Shown here one piece after another: positions 1-7,726 of a stretch of 8,513 nucleotides of DNA (positions within the stretch are counted from its first letter, which is position 1; each line of letters begins with the position of its first letter). A model generated the notes under the pieces. That model did not search any database. It was given only the letters and a program-made list of their open reading frames with translations, and had not been told where the DNA came from. Source of the DNA: Candidatus Cloacimonadota bacterium (lineage in GTDB: Bacteria > Cloacimonadota > Cloacimonadia > Cloacimonadales > TCS61); assembly GCA_016927675.1 (NCBI GenBank), contig JAFGMF010000024.1, positions 1 to 8,513 on the forward strand. The letters run 5' to 3'. The translations under genes were made by a program, and so were the position numbers.

Positions 1-12
1 CCCCCTTTTATT

Positions 13-29
13 CCCCCTTATGAAGGGGG
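13..29. repeat. C/G-rich inverted repeat (7-bp hairpin)
   Basis: CCCCCTT (13-19) and AAGGGGG (23-29) form a perfect 7-bp stem around the 3-nt loop ATG. A second, imperfect copy of the left arm (CCCCCTTTT) sits at positions 1-9. No T-run follows on the + strand, so it is not a convincing terminator in that direction. It could be the end of a dispersed palindromic repeat or the remains of a terminator of a gene to the left of the window. Confidence 0.5.
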
Positions 30-54
30 GCAAGATGATTCTCTCCTGCCTACA

Positions 55-113
55 CTGCCGAATCCGGCAGCTGCCGGAGAAGGCGTGTCAAGGGGAGATG
101 TCTGTCAACAGAC
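55..113. repeat. Cluster of overlapping hairpins upstream of the first gene
   Basis: Three inverted repeats are packed here. CTGCCG (55-60) pairs with CGGCAG (65-70). CCGGCAG/CTGCCGG (64-77) is a perfect 14-nt palindrome that uses the same right arm, so these two are mutually exclusive. GTCTG (100-104) pairs with CAGAC (109-113). A T6 run at 125-130 lies 11 nt past the last stem, too far for a standard intrinsic terminator. The stretch may be a structured 5' leader of the gene starting at 159 or the tail of an upstream transcript. I recognise no riboswitch class. Confidence 0.4.
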
Positions 114-158
114 GGACGGATGGGTTTTTTATCACATGAAATTAAATAGGAGAGTCTG

Positions 159-1928
159 ATGAAAGCTAGTTTGTTGATTTTCAGTTTTATCCTTTTTTTA
201 ATAACTTTACCTCTGTTCTCAGAATCCAATATAATGGTCACCGGATTCTGGTATCCTTCGGGAGAAATGATTTCATATTTCAGTCAGGATATCGATCTTA
301 ATCCTTACGGCTGGATCGGCGAAAACTGGGAGGATTATGGCTACGATATCTATTCTTTCTTTCCTGACCAGACTAATTATGAAGGTGATTTTGAGGTTGA
401 TTATCAGGACACCTGGGAGGATTTCTGGGCGATTACCGACGATGTCAAGCCAGTTGCTATAATAAGTTTCGGGCTGGGTAACGGTCCCTGGGAAATCGAA
501 TACAATGCCAGGAATCTGACGAACTGGTATTACGATAATGAGTTTCCCTTCCTGCCTACTCCCAATCCGCCTGATAACACTGTTCCGGTTAATTATGTCC
601 GCAACTCTACATTACCGGTTCAGAATATCTGTGATGCGGTTGATCAGAACACTTCTGTAAATGCCTGGGTTGACTGGTATGGGAATCCGGGAGCATATTT
701 ATGCGAATATATAGCTTATCTGGGAATGTGGTATCAGGAAATGAACAGTTACGGATGGAGTGAGAATCCCTGTCTGGCTTCCGGTTTTATTCATGTGGGA
801 TCAAGCGTTAATATCAACGATGCCAGGGAAGCAACGTATGAAACAGTGCGGCAGACTATCTATTATCTGAATACTTTTACCAATGTAAACGGTACGGTCT
901 ACGCAGGAGGAACTGATCCGACCGGAACTCAACTGTATTTTTCCGGAGACAGTGAGTATTCAACGGAAATTGATGATCCTTCGGGAACATTTTCTCTGCC
1001 CTATGTTGCTTCAGGAACTTACCTTGTAACAGCAGTACTGGGCAGGTACTATTATTTACAGACGACTCTGGAGATTGATCAGGACAATAATTATTTTGAA
1101 CTTGAGTTACAGGATTGGAGTAATGAAAATGAAATTTCATATTTTACTGCTCCGGAGGAAGTTTTCAATGAAATTACCGGATCACCGGTTGAGTTTGCAG
1201 CACGTTTTACCCAGGAAGAATTAGGTGCGTATGCTGATGATCTGATTGGTTCTATATCGCTTCTTGCTCCTGCTTCTTCGGAAGAATGTGAGATAACAAT
1301 GAAGCTTTACAGCAGCAGTCAGGAAGCTCAACAACCTCAGGATGTCCTGCTCGAAACGGTTATTGACAGCTTTGCTGTGGATACGTGGATTGAGTTAAAA
1401 CTGGATATTCCCGTAACAATAGAATTTGATACTGATTACTGGGTGGGTTATCGAATCGTATCGCCAGCTGGTGACCTCGGCTGGTTGGACAATGGCCCCA
1501 TGGCTCAGAATAAAGGTGCCTGGCTCTGGATCAATGGCAGTGGCTGGCAGTTGCTGTCTGATTATGCGGAATATGATGCCAACCTGGCTTTAGGGATGAC
1601 TGTCTACTCGCCTAATTTCAACTTAACGGATGATAACATAATTGTTGATAACGACATGCTGCTATTAAGGAATCACCCTAATCCGTTCAATGCCAGAACT
1701 GGTATTTCCTTTAACATCCCGGTTTCCGGTCAGGCAACTCTTGATATCTTTAATATTAAAGGGCAGAAAGTAACAACCCTGATCGATGAATTCTATCAAG
1801 CTGGGAAGCATTTGGTAATCTGGAACGGAACAGATCAGACCGATAAAGAAGTTGCCTCCGGCATCTATTTCTATCGGTTGCAATGCGGATCATACAATGC
1901 TATTCAGAAAATGATCCTTGTTAAGTAG
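159..1928 (+). CDS. Secreted pyroglutamyl-peptidase I-like (C15) protein with C-terminal sorting domain
   Basis: The protein has 589 residues. Residues 1-21 are a signal peptide (Lys, then a long hydrophobic run, then Phe-Ser-Glu). Residues ~25-240 resemble pyroglutamyl peptidase I, which removes N-terminal pyroglutamate: VTGF near 27-30, an IExxAxN motif with candidate catalytic Glu114, LPV at 152-154, GAYLCEY with candidate nucleophile Cys182, and GFIHV with His212. Glu-Cys-His order and spacing fit family C15. Residues ~243-318 look like a small carboxypeptidase-regulatory-type beta-sandwich. Residues ~325-482 form a second beta-rich, Trp-containing module. Residues ~500-589 are the sorting domain (HPNPFN, GQKV, IWNG, SGIYFYRL, KMILVK). 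The start is supported by AGGAG (148-152), 6 nt before ATG. C15 enzymes are normally small cytosolic proteins, so an exported multidomain version is unusual. The C15 call rests on motif recognition; activity is not shown. Stop codon TAG. Confidence 0.8.
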   Translation: MKASLLIFSFILFLITLPLFSESNIMVTGFWYPSGEMISYFSQDIDLNPYGWIGENWEDYGYDIYSFFPDQTNYEGDFEVDYQDTWEDFWAITDDVKPVAIISFGLGNGPWEIEYNARNLTNWYYDNEFPFLPTPNPPDNTVPVNYVRNSTLPVQNICDAVDQNTSVNAWVDWYGNPGAYLCEYIAYLGMWYQEMNSYGWSENPCLASGFIHVGSSVNINDAREATYETVRQTIYYLNTFTNVNGTVYAGGTDPTGTQLYFSGDSEYSTEIDDPSGTFSLPYVASGTYLVTAVLGRYYYLQTTLEIDQDNNYFELELQDWSNENEISYFTAPEEVFNEITGSPVEFAARFTQEELGAYADDLIGSISLLAPASSEECEITMKLYSSSQEAQQPQDVLLETVIDSFAVDTWIELKLDIPVTIEFDTDYWVGYRIVSPAGDLGWLDNGPMAQNKGAWLWINGSGWQLLSDYAEYDANLALGMTVYSPNFNLTDDNIIVDNDMLLLRNHPNPFNARTGISFNIPVSGQATLDIFNIKGQKVTTLIDEFYQAGKHLVIWNGTDQTDKEVASGIYFYRLQCGSYNAIQKMILVK

Positions 1929-2091
1929 GATTTTATCAATAGGCAGGGTTAATAGCAGTTAAAAAAAACTAATATTTCATTATAATAATTTGTACACATT
2001 GTTTACAGATGAGATAGTCTTTAGGACGGGCTATATCTTTCCAATGCTGATTAAGAAAGCTTTTATATTGTTTTACTGCTGGATTTATTTG

Positions 2092-2108
2092 TTGGCATGT
2101 AATTTGCA
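2092..2108 (+). promoter_or_regulatory. Putative sigma-54 (-24/-12) promoter for the C25 peptidase gene
   Basis: The sequence TTGGCATG-TAAT-TTGCA matches the RpoN consensus YTGGCACG-N4-TTGCW at all fixed positions but one (T for C at 2098). GG (2094-2095) and GC (2106-2107) are separated by exactly 10 nt, as sigma-54 requires. Transcription would start near 2119, giving a leader of about 40 nt with the ribosome site. A weaker sigma-70-like pair, TTGTTG (2089-2094) and TATTAT (2112-2117) with a 17-nt spacer, overlaps the same segment and is the alternative. No activator site was recognised upstream. Confidence 0.5.
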
Positions 2109-2120
2109 GCATATTATCAG

Positions 2121-2133
2121 ATCCTAAAAGGAT
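2121..2133 (+). other. Small hairpin at the predicted 5' end of the C25 mRNA
   Basis: ATCCT (2121-2125) and AGGAT (2129-2133) form a 5-bp stem with an AAA loop. It sits just after the predicted start point and 12 nt before the AAGGAG ribosome site. It may stabilise the transcript end; it is short enough to be chance. Confidence 0.25.
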
Positions 2134-2157
2134 AAGCCTGTAAATAAGGAGAGGGAA

Positions 2158-5100
2158 ATGAGAATTGTAAATTTAATTCTAATACTTTTTTTATCTTCTG
2201 CAATTTTAAGTGCTTCTGATGGATATACAAAATCCTATCATGATCTTGGTAACGGAAAAGCCGAATTAATCTTCTCTATCGGGACATATTCGATCGGGCA
2301 GGTAGTAAAATCGGGGCAAAATTTCTCCAAGATCGATTTCTCTTCCGGAATTACAACATTGCGCAAGGGATATGCCGAGCTTCCTTACCTGAATGCTTCG
2401 ATAATGCTGTCGGCTGATCGCGATGTGGAGATAAATGTTATTCCGGGAGAATCTGTTGAGATCTTGTTAGATCATCAGCTGTTGCCTTCCAGGGGGGTTA
2501 TTTATCGTAATCAGGATCCGGCCCAGATACCTTATGAAACAGATAGTTCATCAATTCAGGAAGGTTTTTACCCGGGGGATCTGGCAACGATAACAGAACC
2601 TTTCATATTGCGGGATATCCGGGGAGCAACGATTTATGTTTATCCGTTTCAGTATGATTCTTCCAGGCAACTTCTCCGCATCTATCGGGAAATCACGATA
2701 GAGATCACTGAAAAATCGGATGATCCGGTAAATCCATTAACTAAACGGGACGCGATTATTACCCGTGAGATGGCAGGTATCTACAATTCTGTTTTCATCA
2801 ATTATTTCGATACTCGAGATGAACTGACCATTGATCAATTTGGTGAAATCCTGGTAATCTGTACATCGCGGGATGAACTGGCGATAGAACCATATATCGA
2901 GTGGAAAAGGGAAAAAGGCTTCAACGTGGAAAAAATCATAGTGCCTGCCGGATTGAACGTCAAGGATACGATCCAGGATGCCTATGATCTTAACAATGAA
3001 ATCCTTTATGTATTACTGGTGGGGGACTGGGCGGATATTCAATCAGACACAATGAGTGGTGCGCCAATGGATCCGCAGTTAGGTTGTGTAGTCGGAACCG
3101 ATCAGTATCCGGACATCTGTATCGGCAGATTTTCTGCGTCTTCTCCTGATCAGGTTGTAATTCAGGTTGAAAAAGTGATAAATTATGAGAAGTTCCCAGA
3201 GATCGGAGGGAACTGGTACGATAAAGCTGTTGGTATCGCATCCAATCAAGGACCTGGAGATGATGGTGAATCTGATAATCAGCATAACGATGTGATCTGG
3301 AACAATAAACTGGAACCTTTCACATACGCTGGTTATACACCGATATACGATCCGGGTGCCAATGCTACCATGGTGGCAAATGCTGTTCAAGCCGGGACAA
3401 CCTTGATCAATTATACGGGACATGGCGGACTGACCGGCTGGTCTACTTCCGGATTCAGCAACAGCAATGTTTCGGCTTTGAGTAACGGCAATAAACTTCC
3501 CTGGATTGTCTCTGTTGCCTGCAATACCGGAGAATTCAATTCCGGTGAGTGTTTTGGCGAAGCCTGGCTGAAAAATGATAACGGCGGAGCGATCATGTTT
3601 CTGGGTGCGACGATCAGTCAGCCCTGGGATCCTCCGATGCGGGGACAGGATTATTTCGCTGATATTCTGATCGGTGGTTATGATTATGATCTTTATCCCG
3701 GGCAGAACGGGATCAATACTGAAGAACAGAGAACAATCCTGGGTGCAATTGTTTATAACGGGTTAGTGTTAATGACAACTGAAGCTGGGGATAATCAAGA
3801 CTGGGAAACAGCAAAAACCTGGACTTATTTTGGAGATCCGGCTTTACAGATCAGGAGTGCAGCTCCGCTTGAACTTGATTTGACCAATCAGACCATTATG
3901 ACTGGAATACCTTTTACGACAAATGTAAGTTCTGTAGAAGGTTCATTTGAAGGAGCTTTGGTAAGCCTGTCTCAAGGGGATAACTATTTCAGTGCCTTCA
4001 CCGATGCTGAGGGCAATGTAGAAATAGCTCATGATTTGTCTCCGGGTAACGCTTTACTGGTGGTAACCGGTTTTAACACCGAGACGGTCTATCAGGAGAT
4101 CTCGGTTATACCGCCGGATGGACCTTACGTTATTTATCAGGATTATTCGATCAATGATCCTGACGGCAACCAGAACGGGCTGGCGGATTATGGCGAGACA
4201 ATCAGTCTTGATTTCACCATTCATAATGTCGGAGTAGAGACAGCTTATGGAGTAGATGTCGAGATATCTTCGGAAGATGATTATCTTACGCTGGTGGATG
4301 CCAATGAGAACTTCGGAAATCTGGAGCCGGGTAGTTCACTTACTCAGGAAAACGCATTTATCATTACTCTGTCAGATGATATACCTGACCTGCATCAGAT
4401 TTCTTTTCTGGTTTCCATTACCGATGGCGATCAAACCTGGCTGAGTAATTTTGGCATCACTGCTCACGCTCCGATATTGACATTGTCCGATTTTTCAGTA
4501 TCTGATCCGGAAGGGAACGGCAATGGAAATCTTGATCCTGGAGAAACAGCCCAGATAAACATTTCAATTGAAAATATTGGTTCTGCTCAAGCCAGATCTG
4601 TTTACGGGAATCTGCTGACGGATAATGAATATATTATCATCAATGCGGATAATCTGTTATATGGAGATCTTGATCCACTGGCGAATGTTGAACAGTCATT
4701 TACGGTAACTGTATCTGAAGATGCACCTGTTGGCTGTTACGTCGATTTTGCATTTGATATATCAGCTGATCAGGGAATTTCCGGTCAAGGTAATTTCAAT
4801 CTGATCATCGGTCAAATCCCTGTTCTTCTGCTTGATTTTGATGATATCAACAGTTCCATAGAAGTTTTTCAGAATACACTGGAAGGTCTTTCTGTAGCTT
4901 ATGAAACTTATTCTGAAATTCCTGAGGACATAGATCTGTATGCTTCAGTTTTTGTCTGTCTCGGAGTTTATACCTGGCAACGTAGTTATGTTCTTACATC
5001 TGATCAGGGTGAGGCATTAGCCGCATACCTAGATAACGGCGGTAATATCTATATGGAGGGTGGCGACACCTGGTATTTTGATCCTTCCACAGCGGTCCAT

Positions 5101-5727
5101 CCTTATTTTCATATCAATGGAGATAGTGATGGCAGTTCAGATCTGGGAACGATTCTCGGGCAGGGAGGAACTTTTACAGAGGGGATGAGTTTTGGCTATT
5201 CCGGGGATAATAACTGGGTTGATCATATCTCTCCCGTTGGTTCTGCAGAGTTGATATTTCAGAATCAATCTCCAGAGTATGGATGTGGGATCTCTTATGA
5301 AGGTGAGATGTATAAATCGATCGGAGTATCTTTCGAGTTTGGCGGTTTAACCGAAACGAATTCTACAAAACTTGAGTTGCTTGCCAGTTATCTGGATTTT
5401 TTCGGAATTCCCCATTCTCTTGTAGATGTTGAACAGGTGATTGTTCCCGGTAAAACAGTGCTTTATAATAACTATCCCAATCCTTTCAATCCGGAAACGA
5501 ATATTGCTTACAGTCTCGATCATGTCGGCATGATAAAATTGGAGATATACAATATCAGGGGACAGAAAGTAAGAACATTGGTGTCCGAAAACCAGATTCC
5601 GGGGGACTATACGATCATCTGGGATGGTCGTGATGATCAGGAAAAAGCGGTAAGCTCCGGGGTATATTTTTATTCATTCAGAACTGATTCTGTTAATATT
5701 ACCAGAAAGATGATCTTGATGAAATAG
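2158..5727 (+). CDS. Gingipain-like secreted cysteine peptidase (family C25) with C-terminal sorting domain
   Basis: The protein has 1189 residues. Residues 1-20 are a signal peptide. Residues ~30-187 resemble the C25 propeptide, which keeps the zymogen inactive. Residues ~225-567 are the peptidase: His422 in YTGHGG and Cys455 in ACNTG are the probable catalytic pair, 33 residues apart as I recall for gingipain RgpB, and FGDPALQI (558-565) closes the domain as in relatives. Residues ~570-650 look Ig-like. Two tandem beta-sandwich repeats follow (~658-772 and ~773-888), each starting with an Asp/Asn/Gly-rich, possibly Ca-binding loop (DPDGNQNG; DPEGNGNG) and PGE/YGE. Residues ~889-1088 are an alpha/beta domain shared with the next gene. 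Residues ~1100-1189 are the sorting domain. AAGGAG lies 6 nt before ATG. Expected role: extracellular or surface protein degradation. A PorU-like sortase role (also C25) is possible but the repeats favour a cargo protease. Stop codon TAG. Confidence 0.92.
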   Translation: MRIVNLILILFLSSAILSASDGYTKSYHDLGNGKAELIFSIGTYSIGQVVKSGQNFSKIDFSSGITTLRKGYAELPYLNASIMLSADRDVEINVIPGESVEILLDHQLLPSRGVIYRNQDPAQIPYETDSSSIQEGFYPGDLATITEPFILRDIRGATIYVYPFQYDSSRQLLRIYREITIEITEKSDDPVNPLTKRDAIITREMAGIYNSVFINYFDTRDELTIDQFGEILVICTSRDELAIEPYIEWKREKGFNVEKIIVPAGLNVKDTIQDAYDLNNEILYVLLVGDWADIQSDTMSGAPMDPQLGCVVGTDQYPDICIGRFSASSPDQVVIQVEKVINYEKFPEIGGNWYDKAVGIASNQGPGDDGESDNQHNDVIWNNKLEPFTYAGYTPIYDPGANATMVANAVQAGTTLINYTGHGGLTGWSTSGFSNSNVSALSNGNKLPWIVSVACNTGEFNSGECFGEAWLKNDNGGAIMFLGATISQPWDPPMRGQDYFADILIGGYDYDLYPGQNGINTEEQRTILGAIVYNGLVLMTTEAGDNQDWETAKTWTYFGDPALQIRSAAPLELDLTNQTIMTGIPFTTNVSSVEGSFEGALVSLSQGDNYFSAFTDAEGNVEIAHDLSPGNALLVVTGFNTETVYQEISVIPPDGPYVIYQDYSINDPDGNQNGLADYGETISLDFTIHNVGVETAYGVDVEISSEDDYLTLVDANENFGNLEPGSSLTQENAFIITLSDDIPDLHQISFLVSITDGDQTWLSNFGITAHAPILTLSDFSVSDPEGNGNGNLDPGETAQINISIENIGSAQARSVYGNLLTDNEYIIINADNLLYGDLDPLANVEQSFTVTVSEDAPVGCYVDFAFDISADQGISGQGNFNLIIGQIPVLLLDFDDINSSIEVFQNTLEGLSVAYETYSEIPEDIDLYASVFVCLGVYTWQRSYVLTSDQGEALAAYLDNGGNIYMEGGDTWYFDPSTAVHPYFHINGDSDGSSDLGTILGQGGTFTEGMSFGYSGDNNWVDHISPVGSAELIFQNQSPEYGCGISYEGEMYKSIGVSFEFGGLTETNSTKLELLASYLDFFGIPHSLVDVEQVIVPGKTVLYNNYPNPFNPETNIAYSLDHVGMIKLEIYNIRGQKVRTLVSENQIPGDYTIIWDGRDDQEKAVSSGVYFYSFRTDSVNITRKMILMK

Positions 5728-5801
5728 TGCCATATGACCATAGGAGCATTATTGCCTTGTTTGAAGCGCACGATAATTAATATGGAGGGGAACAAATATT
5801 T

Positions 5802-7589
5802 ATGAAAGCAAAAATAATTTTGCTGTTCTGTCTTGTACTGACAATCAATCTCATGGCAGAGACAATATTCTGGGAAGAGTCATTTGATACAGATCCGGGT
5901 ACCTGGATTTTAGACAGTAACTGGTCAATCAGTAATGGATATATGCGTCTGTATTATTATCCGGTAGTATCTGATTATGATCTGTCGGCAGTATCACCCG
6001 TGATCCAATTGCCGGAAAATGTAAGTGATCTGATTGTAACACAGTATCTTAATGTATTTACTATTGAAGATGAGGTTGCTCAGATCATTCTCATTCATTC
6101 TGAAGGTTCAGAAGTGCTTTGGGACTATGAAATGTCACTCGGGAACTGGGGAAATTATACTGGCACCGAGATAATTTTTCCTCTACAAAATTATGGTGGT
6201 CAGGAAATTCAGCTTCAATTCAGGAGTTTCGGAGAATCAACCTGGAATTTCAACAGTTGGGATATATTCAATTTATCAATCACAGCGATGCTGGATAATG
6301 ATATGGCAGCTTCAGATCTGGAGGGTCCCCATAAACTCCAGCCCGGAGAAAGTGGCACCTGGAGTGTGGAAGTTAGAAATAACGGGATTCTGGCACAAGA
6401 TACCTTTTCGGTGGAACTTTATAAATATGGTGCTGAGCTGATCGGTTCTGAAACCTTCACTCAGACTCTGAATTCGGGAGAAACTCTCAGCGTAGATTTT
6501 ACCTGGATTCCCGAAGAACCTGGGAATACTTGTGTCTATGCAGAGGTTTTTCTGGAAAACGATGAAAATCTGCCGAATAATGTTACAGACAGTTCGTATC
6601 TGCGGGTATCTCAGGATGATGATCTGAATGTTCTGGTTTGGGATAATGACAATTTTTCAGCTTTTATCCATCCGGAAACCGATTTATACACCGGCTGTGA
6701 ACAGGGTATCACTGAGGCTCTTGATCTGAATGGCATAGATTATGAACTTCAGTCTGTTCTCCCCCTGGAGCTTGATAATTTCGATATAATCTTTGTTACT
6801 CTTGGTCTTTATTGTCTGGGCTGAAGTAATGTTCCACCCGGAACCGTGAGTTCCACAGATCAGACAAAGCTTGAAATGTATCTTCTCAATGGCGGATCAC
6901 TTTATCTCGAAGGTGCGGATGTCGCTGAACATCTTAATGGTACAACTTTATTCGATTATTTCGGGGCATCTTATATAAATAGCGGATTGGGTCTTGATTT
7001 CAATGATCTGATCGGGCTTGATGATACTCCGGCAAGTTCGGTCTATTTTGATTATAATGGGGGATCGGATGCTCATTACTCCATAGATGCCCTTGATGCT
7101 CAGGAGGGTGAGATCTTCCTCAAATCCGACGATGAAAAGGGGAGAGTTATTGGTAATGAAACTGCTGTTTATAAGACAATCATGTCTTCCCCGGTTATAG
7201 GTGCACTCAAAGATGGAGTTGATCTTAATCTGAAAGCTTATCTGATGGGGCAGTATATCGATTTTCTTAATACCGGAGGAACTGCTGCGGGGAATGGAGA
7301 GATTACCCCTATAATTGTTTCCCTGAAACAGAATTATCCCAATCCGTTTAACCCCAGTACAATAATTGATTTTTCTCTTTCCGAAAATCAACCGGTCCTG
7401 CTGGATATATTCAATCTCAAAGGACAGAAGATCCGCAGTCTGGCAAATGAAATTCTGACTTCAGGTTCTCACAGATTCATCTGGGATGGAACTGATGAAC
7501 AGCGAAAACCCGTAAGTTCGGGCATCTATCTGTATCGCTTGCAGGTAGCGGGAAAATCCTTAACCAGGAAAATGGTGCTGGCAAAATAA
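5802..7589 (+). CDS. Secreted multidomain sorting-domain protein with in-frame TGA; candidate selenoprotein
   Basis: Read through one TGA (codon 341, 6822-6824) this is a 595-residue protein; without recoding it breaks into 340 residues plus an in-frame remainder ending at 7589. Residues 1-19 are a signal peptide. Residues ~22-163 form a jelly-roll beta domain like MAM or cleaved-adhesin modules. Residues ~165-270 resemble a CARDB-type adhesion repeat. Residues ~274-490 match the alpha/beta domain of the neighbouring C25 protein, collinear on both sides of the TGA (FVTLGLY before, STDQ...YLLNGGSLYLEGAD after, against FVCLGVY and TSDQ...YLDNGGNIYMEGGD). Residues ~505-595 are the sorting domain. 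The TGA follows Cys338-Leu-Gly, making CxxU. No Cys occurs after the TGA; the mature part before it has Cys244, Cys299 and Cys338. GGAGGGG (5784-5790) lies 11 nt before ATG, a long spacing. No catalytic domain is recognised. Alternative: a Trp codon mutated to TGA (pseudogene or error). The gene may be co-transcribed with the C25 gene 74 nt upstream. Confidence 0.75.
6822..6824 (+). other. In-frame TGA, candidate selenocysteine codon
   Basis: The TGA interrupts an otherwise continuous frame within a domain conserved in the neighbouring protein. It stands in Tyr-Cys-Leu-Gly-TGA-Ser, a CxxU arrangement typical of redox selenoproteins. All other Trp codons in the long frames are TGG, so general TGA reassignment is not supported, and the three completed genes stop with TAG, TAG and TAA. 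The tRNA that reads UGA as selenocysteine and the SelB factor are encoded within about 1.1 kb. Recoding is inferred, not shown. Confidence 0.5.
6840..6854 (+). promoter_or_regulatory. Candidate bacterial SECIS hairpin
   Basis: GGAAC (6840-6844) and GTTCC (6850-6854) form a perfect 5-bp stem around the loop CGTGA, with G at loop position 2. The loop begins 20 nt after the TGA; in E. coli fdhF this distance is about 18 nt. CTGA (6821-6824) could also pair with TCAG (6860-6863), closing a lower stem that contains the UGA, as in fdhF. A competing hairpin, GTTCC (6831-6835) with GGAAC (6840-6844), would use the same arm. SelB binding is inferred from general bSECIS rules only; a 5-bp stem can occur by chance. 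Confidence 0.4.
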
Positions 7590-7596
7590 GAAAGAG

Positions 7597-7626
7597 AACC
7601 GCCGATCTTGATGATCGGCGGTTTTT
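7597..7626. terminator. Bidirectional intrinsic terminator between the third secreted-protein gene and tRNA(Sec)
   Basis: AACCGCCGATC (7597-7607) and GATCGGCGGTT (7613-7623) form a perfect 11-bp stem with loop TTGAT, followed on the + strand by TTTTT (7622-7626). On the - strand the stem is followed by a T-rich run (complement of 7587-7596). It lies 7 nt after the stop codon at 7589 and 5 nt beyond the 3' end of the converging tRNA gene, so it probably ends both transcripts. Confidence 0.9.
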
Positions 7627-7631
7627 AATAT

Positions 7632-7726
7632 TGGCCGAGAGGGCAGGAATCGAACCTGCCGTAGACAGGGTTAACTGCCTATTACCGGTTTTGAAGACCG
7701 GTCGAAACACCAGTTCCATCCTCTCT
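7632..7726 (-). tRNA. selC: tRNA-Sec (anticodon UCA)
   Basis: This tRNA is charged with serine, converted to selenocysteine by SelA and delivered to UGA by SelB. The - strand folds into the tRNA(Sec) shape: a 6-bp D stem (7718-7713 with 7708-7703) and 4-nt loop TGGT; a 6-bp anticodon stem (7702-7697 with 7689-7684) and loop CTTCAAA with UCA at 7694-7692; a 7-bp variable stem (7681-7675 with 7668-7662); and a T arm GCAGG-TTCGATT-CCTGC. Discriminator G (7635) and an encoded CCA (7634-7632) are present. The 95-nt length equals that of E. coli selC. The acceptor is odd: GAGAGG pairs with CCTCTC, but the terminal position is A7726 opposite G7636. This gives a 7+5 helix with an end mismatch rather than the usual 8+5. 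Adding C7727-G7635 would give 13 positions with an internal mismatch but lose the G-CCA end. The exact 5' end is therefore uncertain by 1-2 nt. Confidence 0.93.

Noticed and set aside
55..130. Cobalamin-type riboswitch, suggested by GAATCCGGCAG
   Set aside because: The B12-box and the expected ACTGT element are missing, and the downstream gene has no link to cobalamin.
50..241. Short - strand open frame over the leader and start of the first gene
   Set aside because: It crosses the hairpin cluster and the signal-peptide region of the first gene, and its product has no recognisable features.
6822..6824. TGA reassigned to Trp or Gly throughout the genome
   Set aside because: The long frames contain many TGG codons and no other internal TGA, and a UGA-reading tRNA(Sec) is encoded next door, so wholesale reassignment does not fit.
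6831..6844. GTTCC-ACCC-GGAAC hairpin as the SECIS element
   Set aside because: Its loop begins only 11 nt after the TGA and lacks G in the first two loop positions, so the following hairpin (6840-6854) fits bacterial SECIS rules better.
6846..7589. Independent gene starting at GTG 6846 after a true stop at 6824
   Set aside because: There is no ribosome site or signal peptide, and the start falls inside a domain whose first half lies before the TGA. It is better read as the rest of the same gene.
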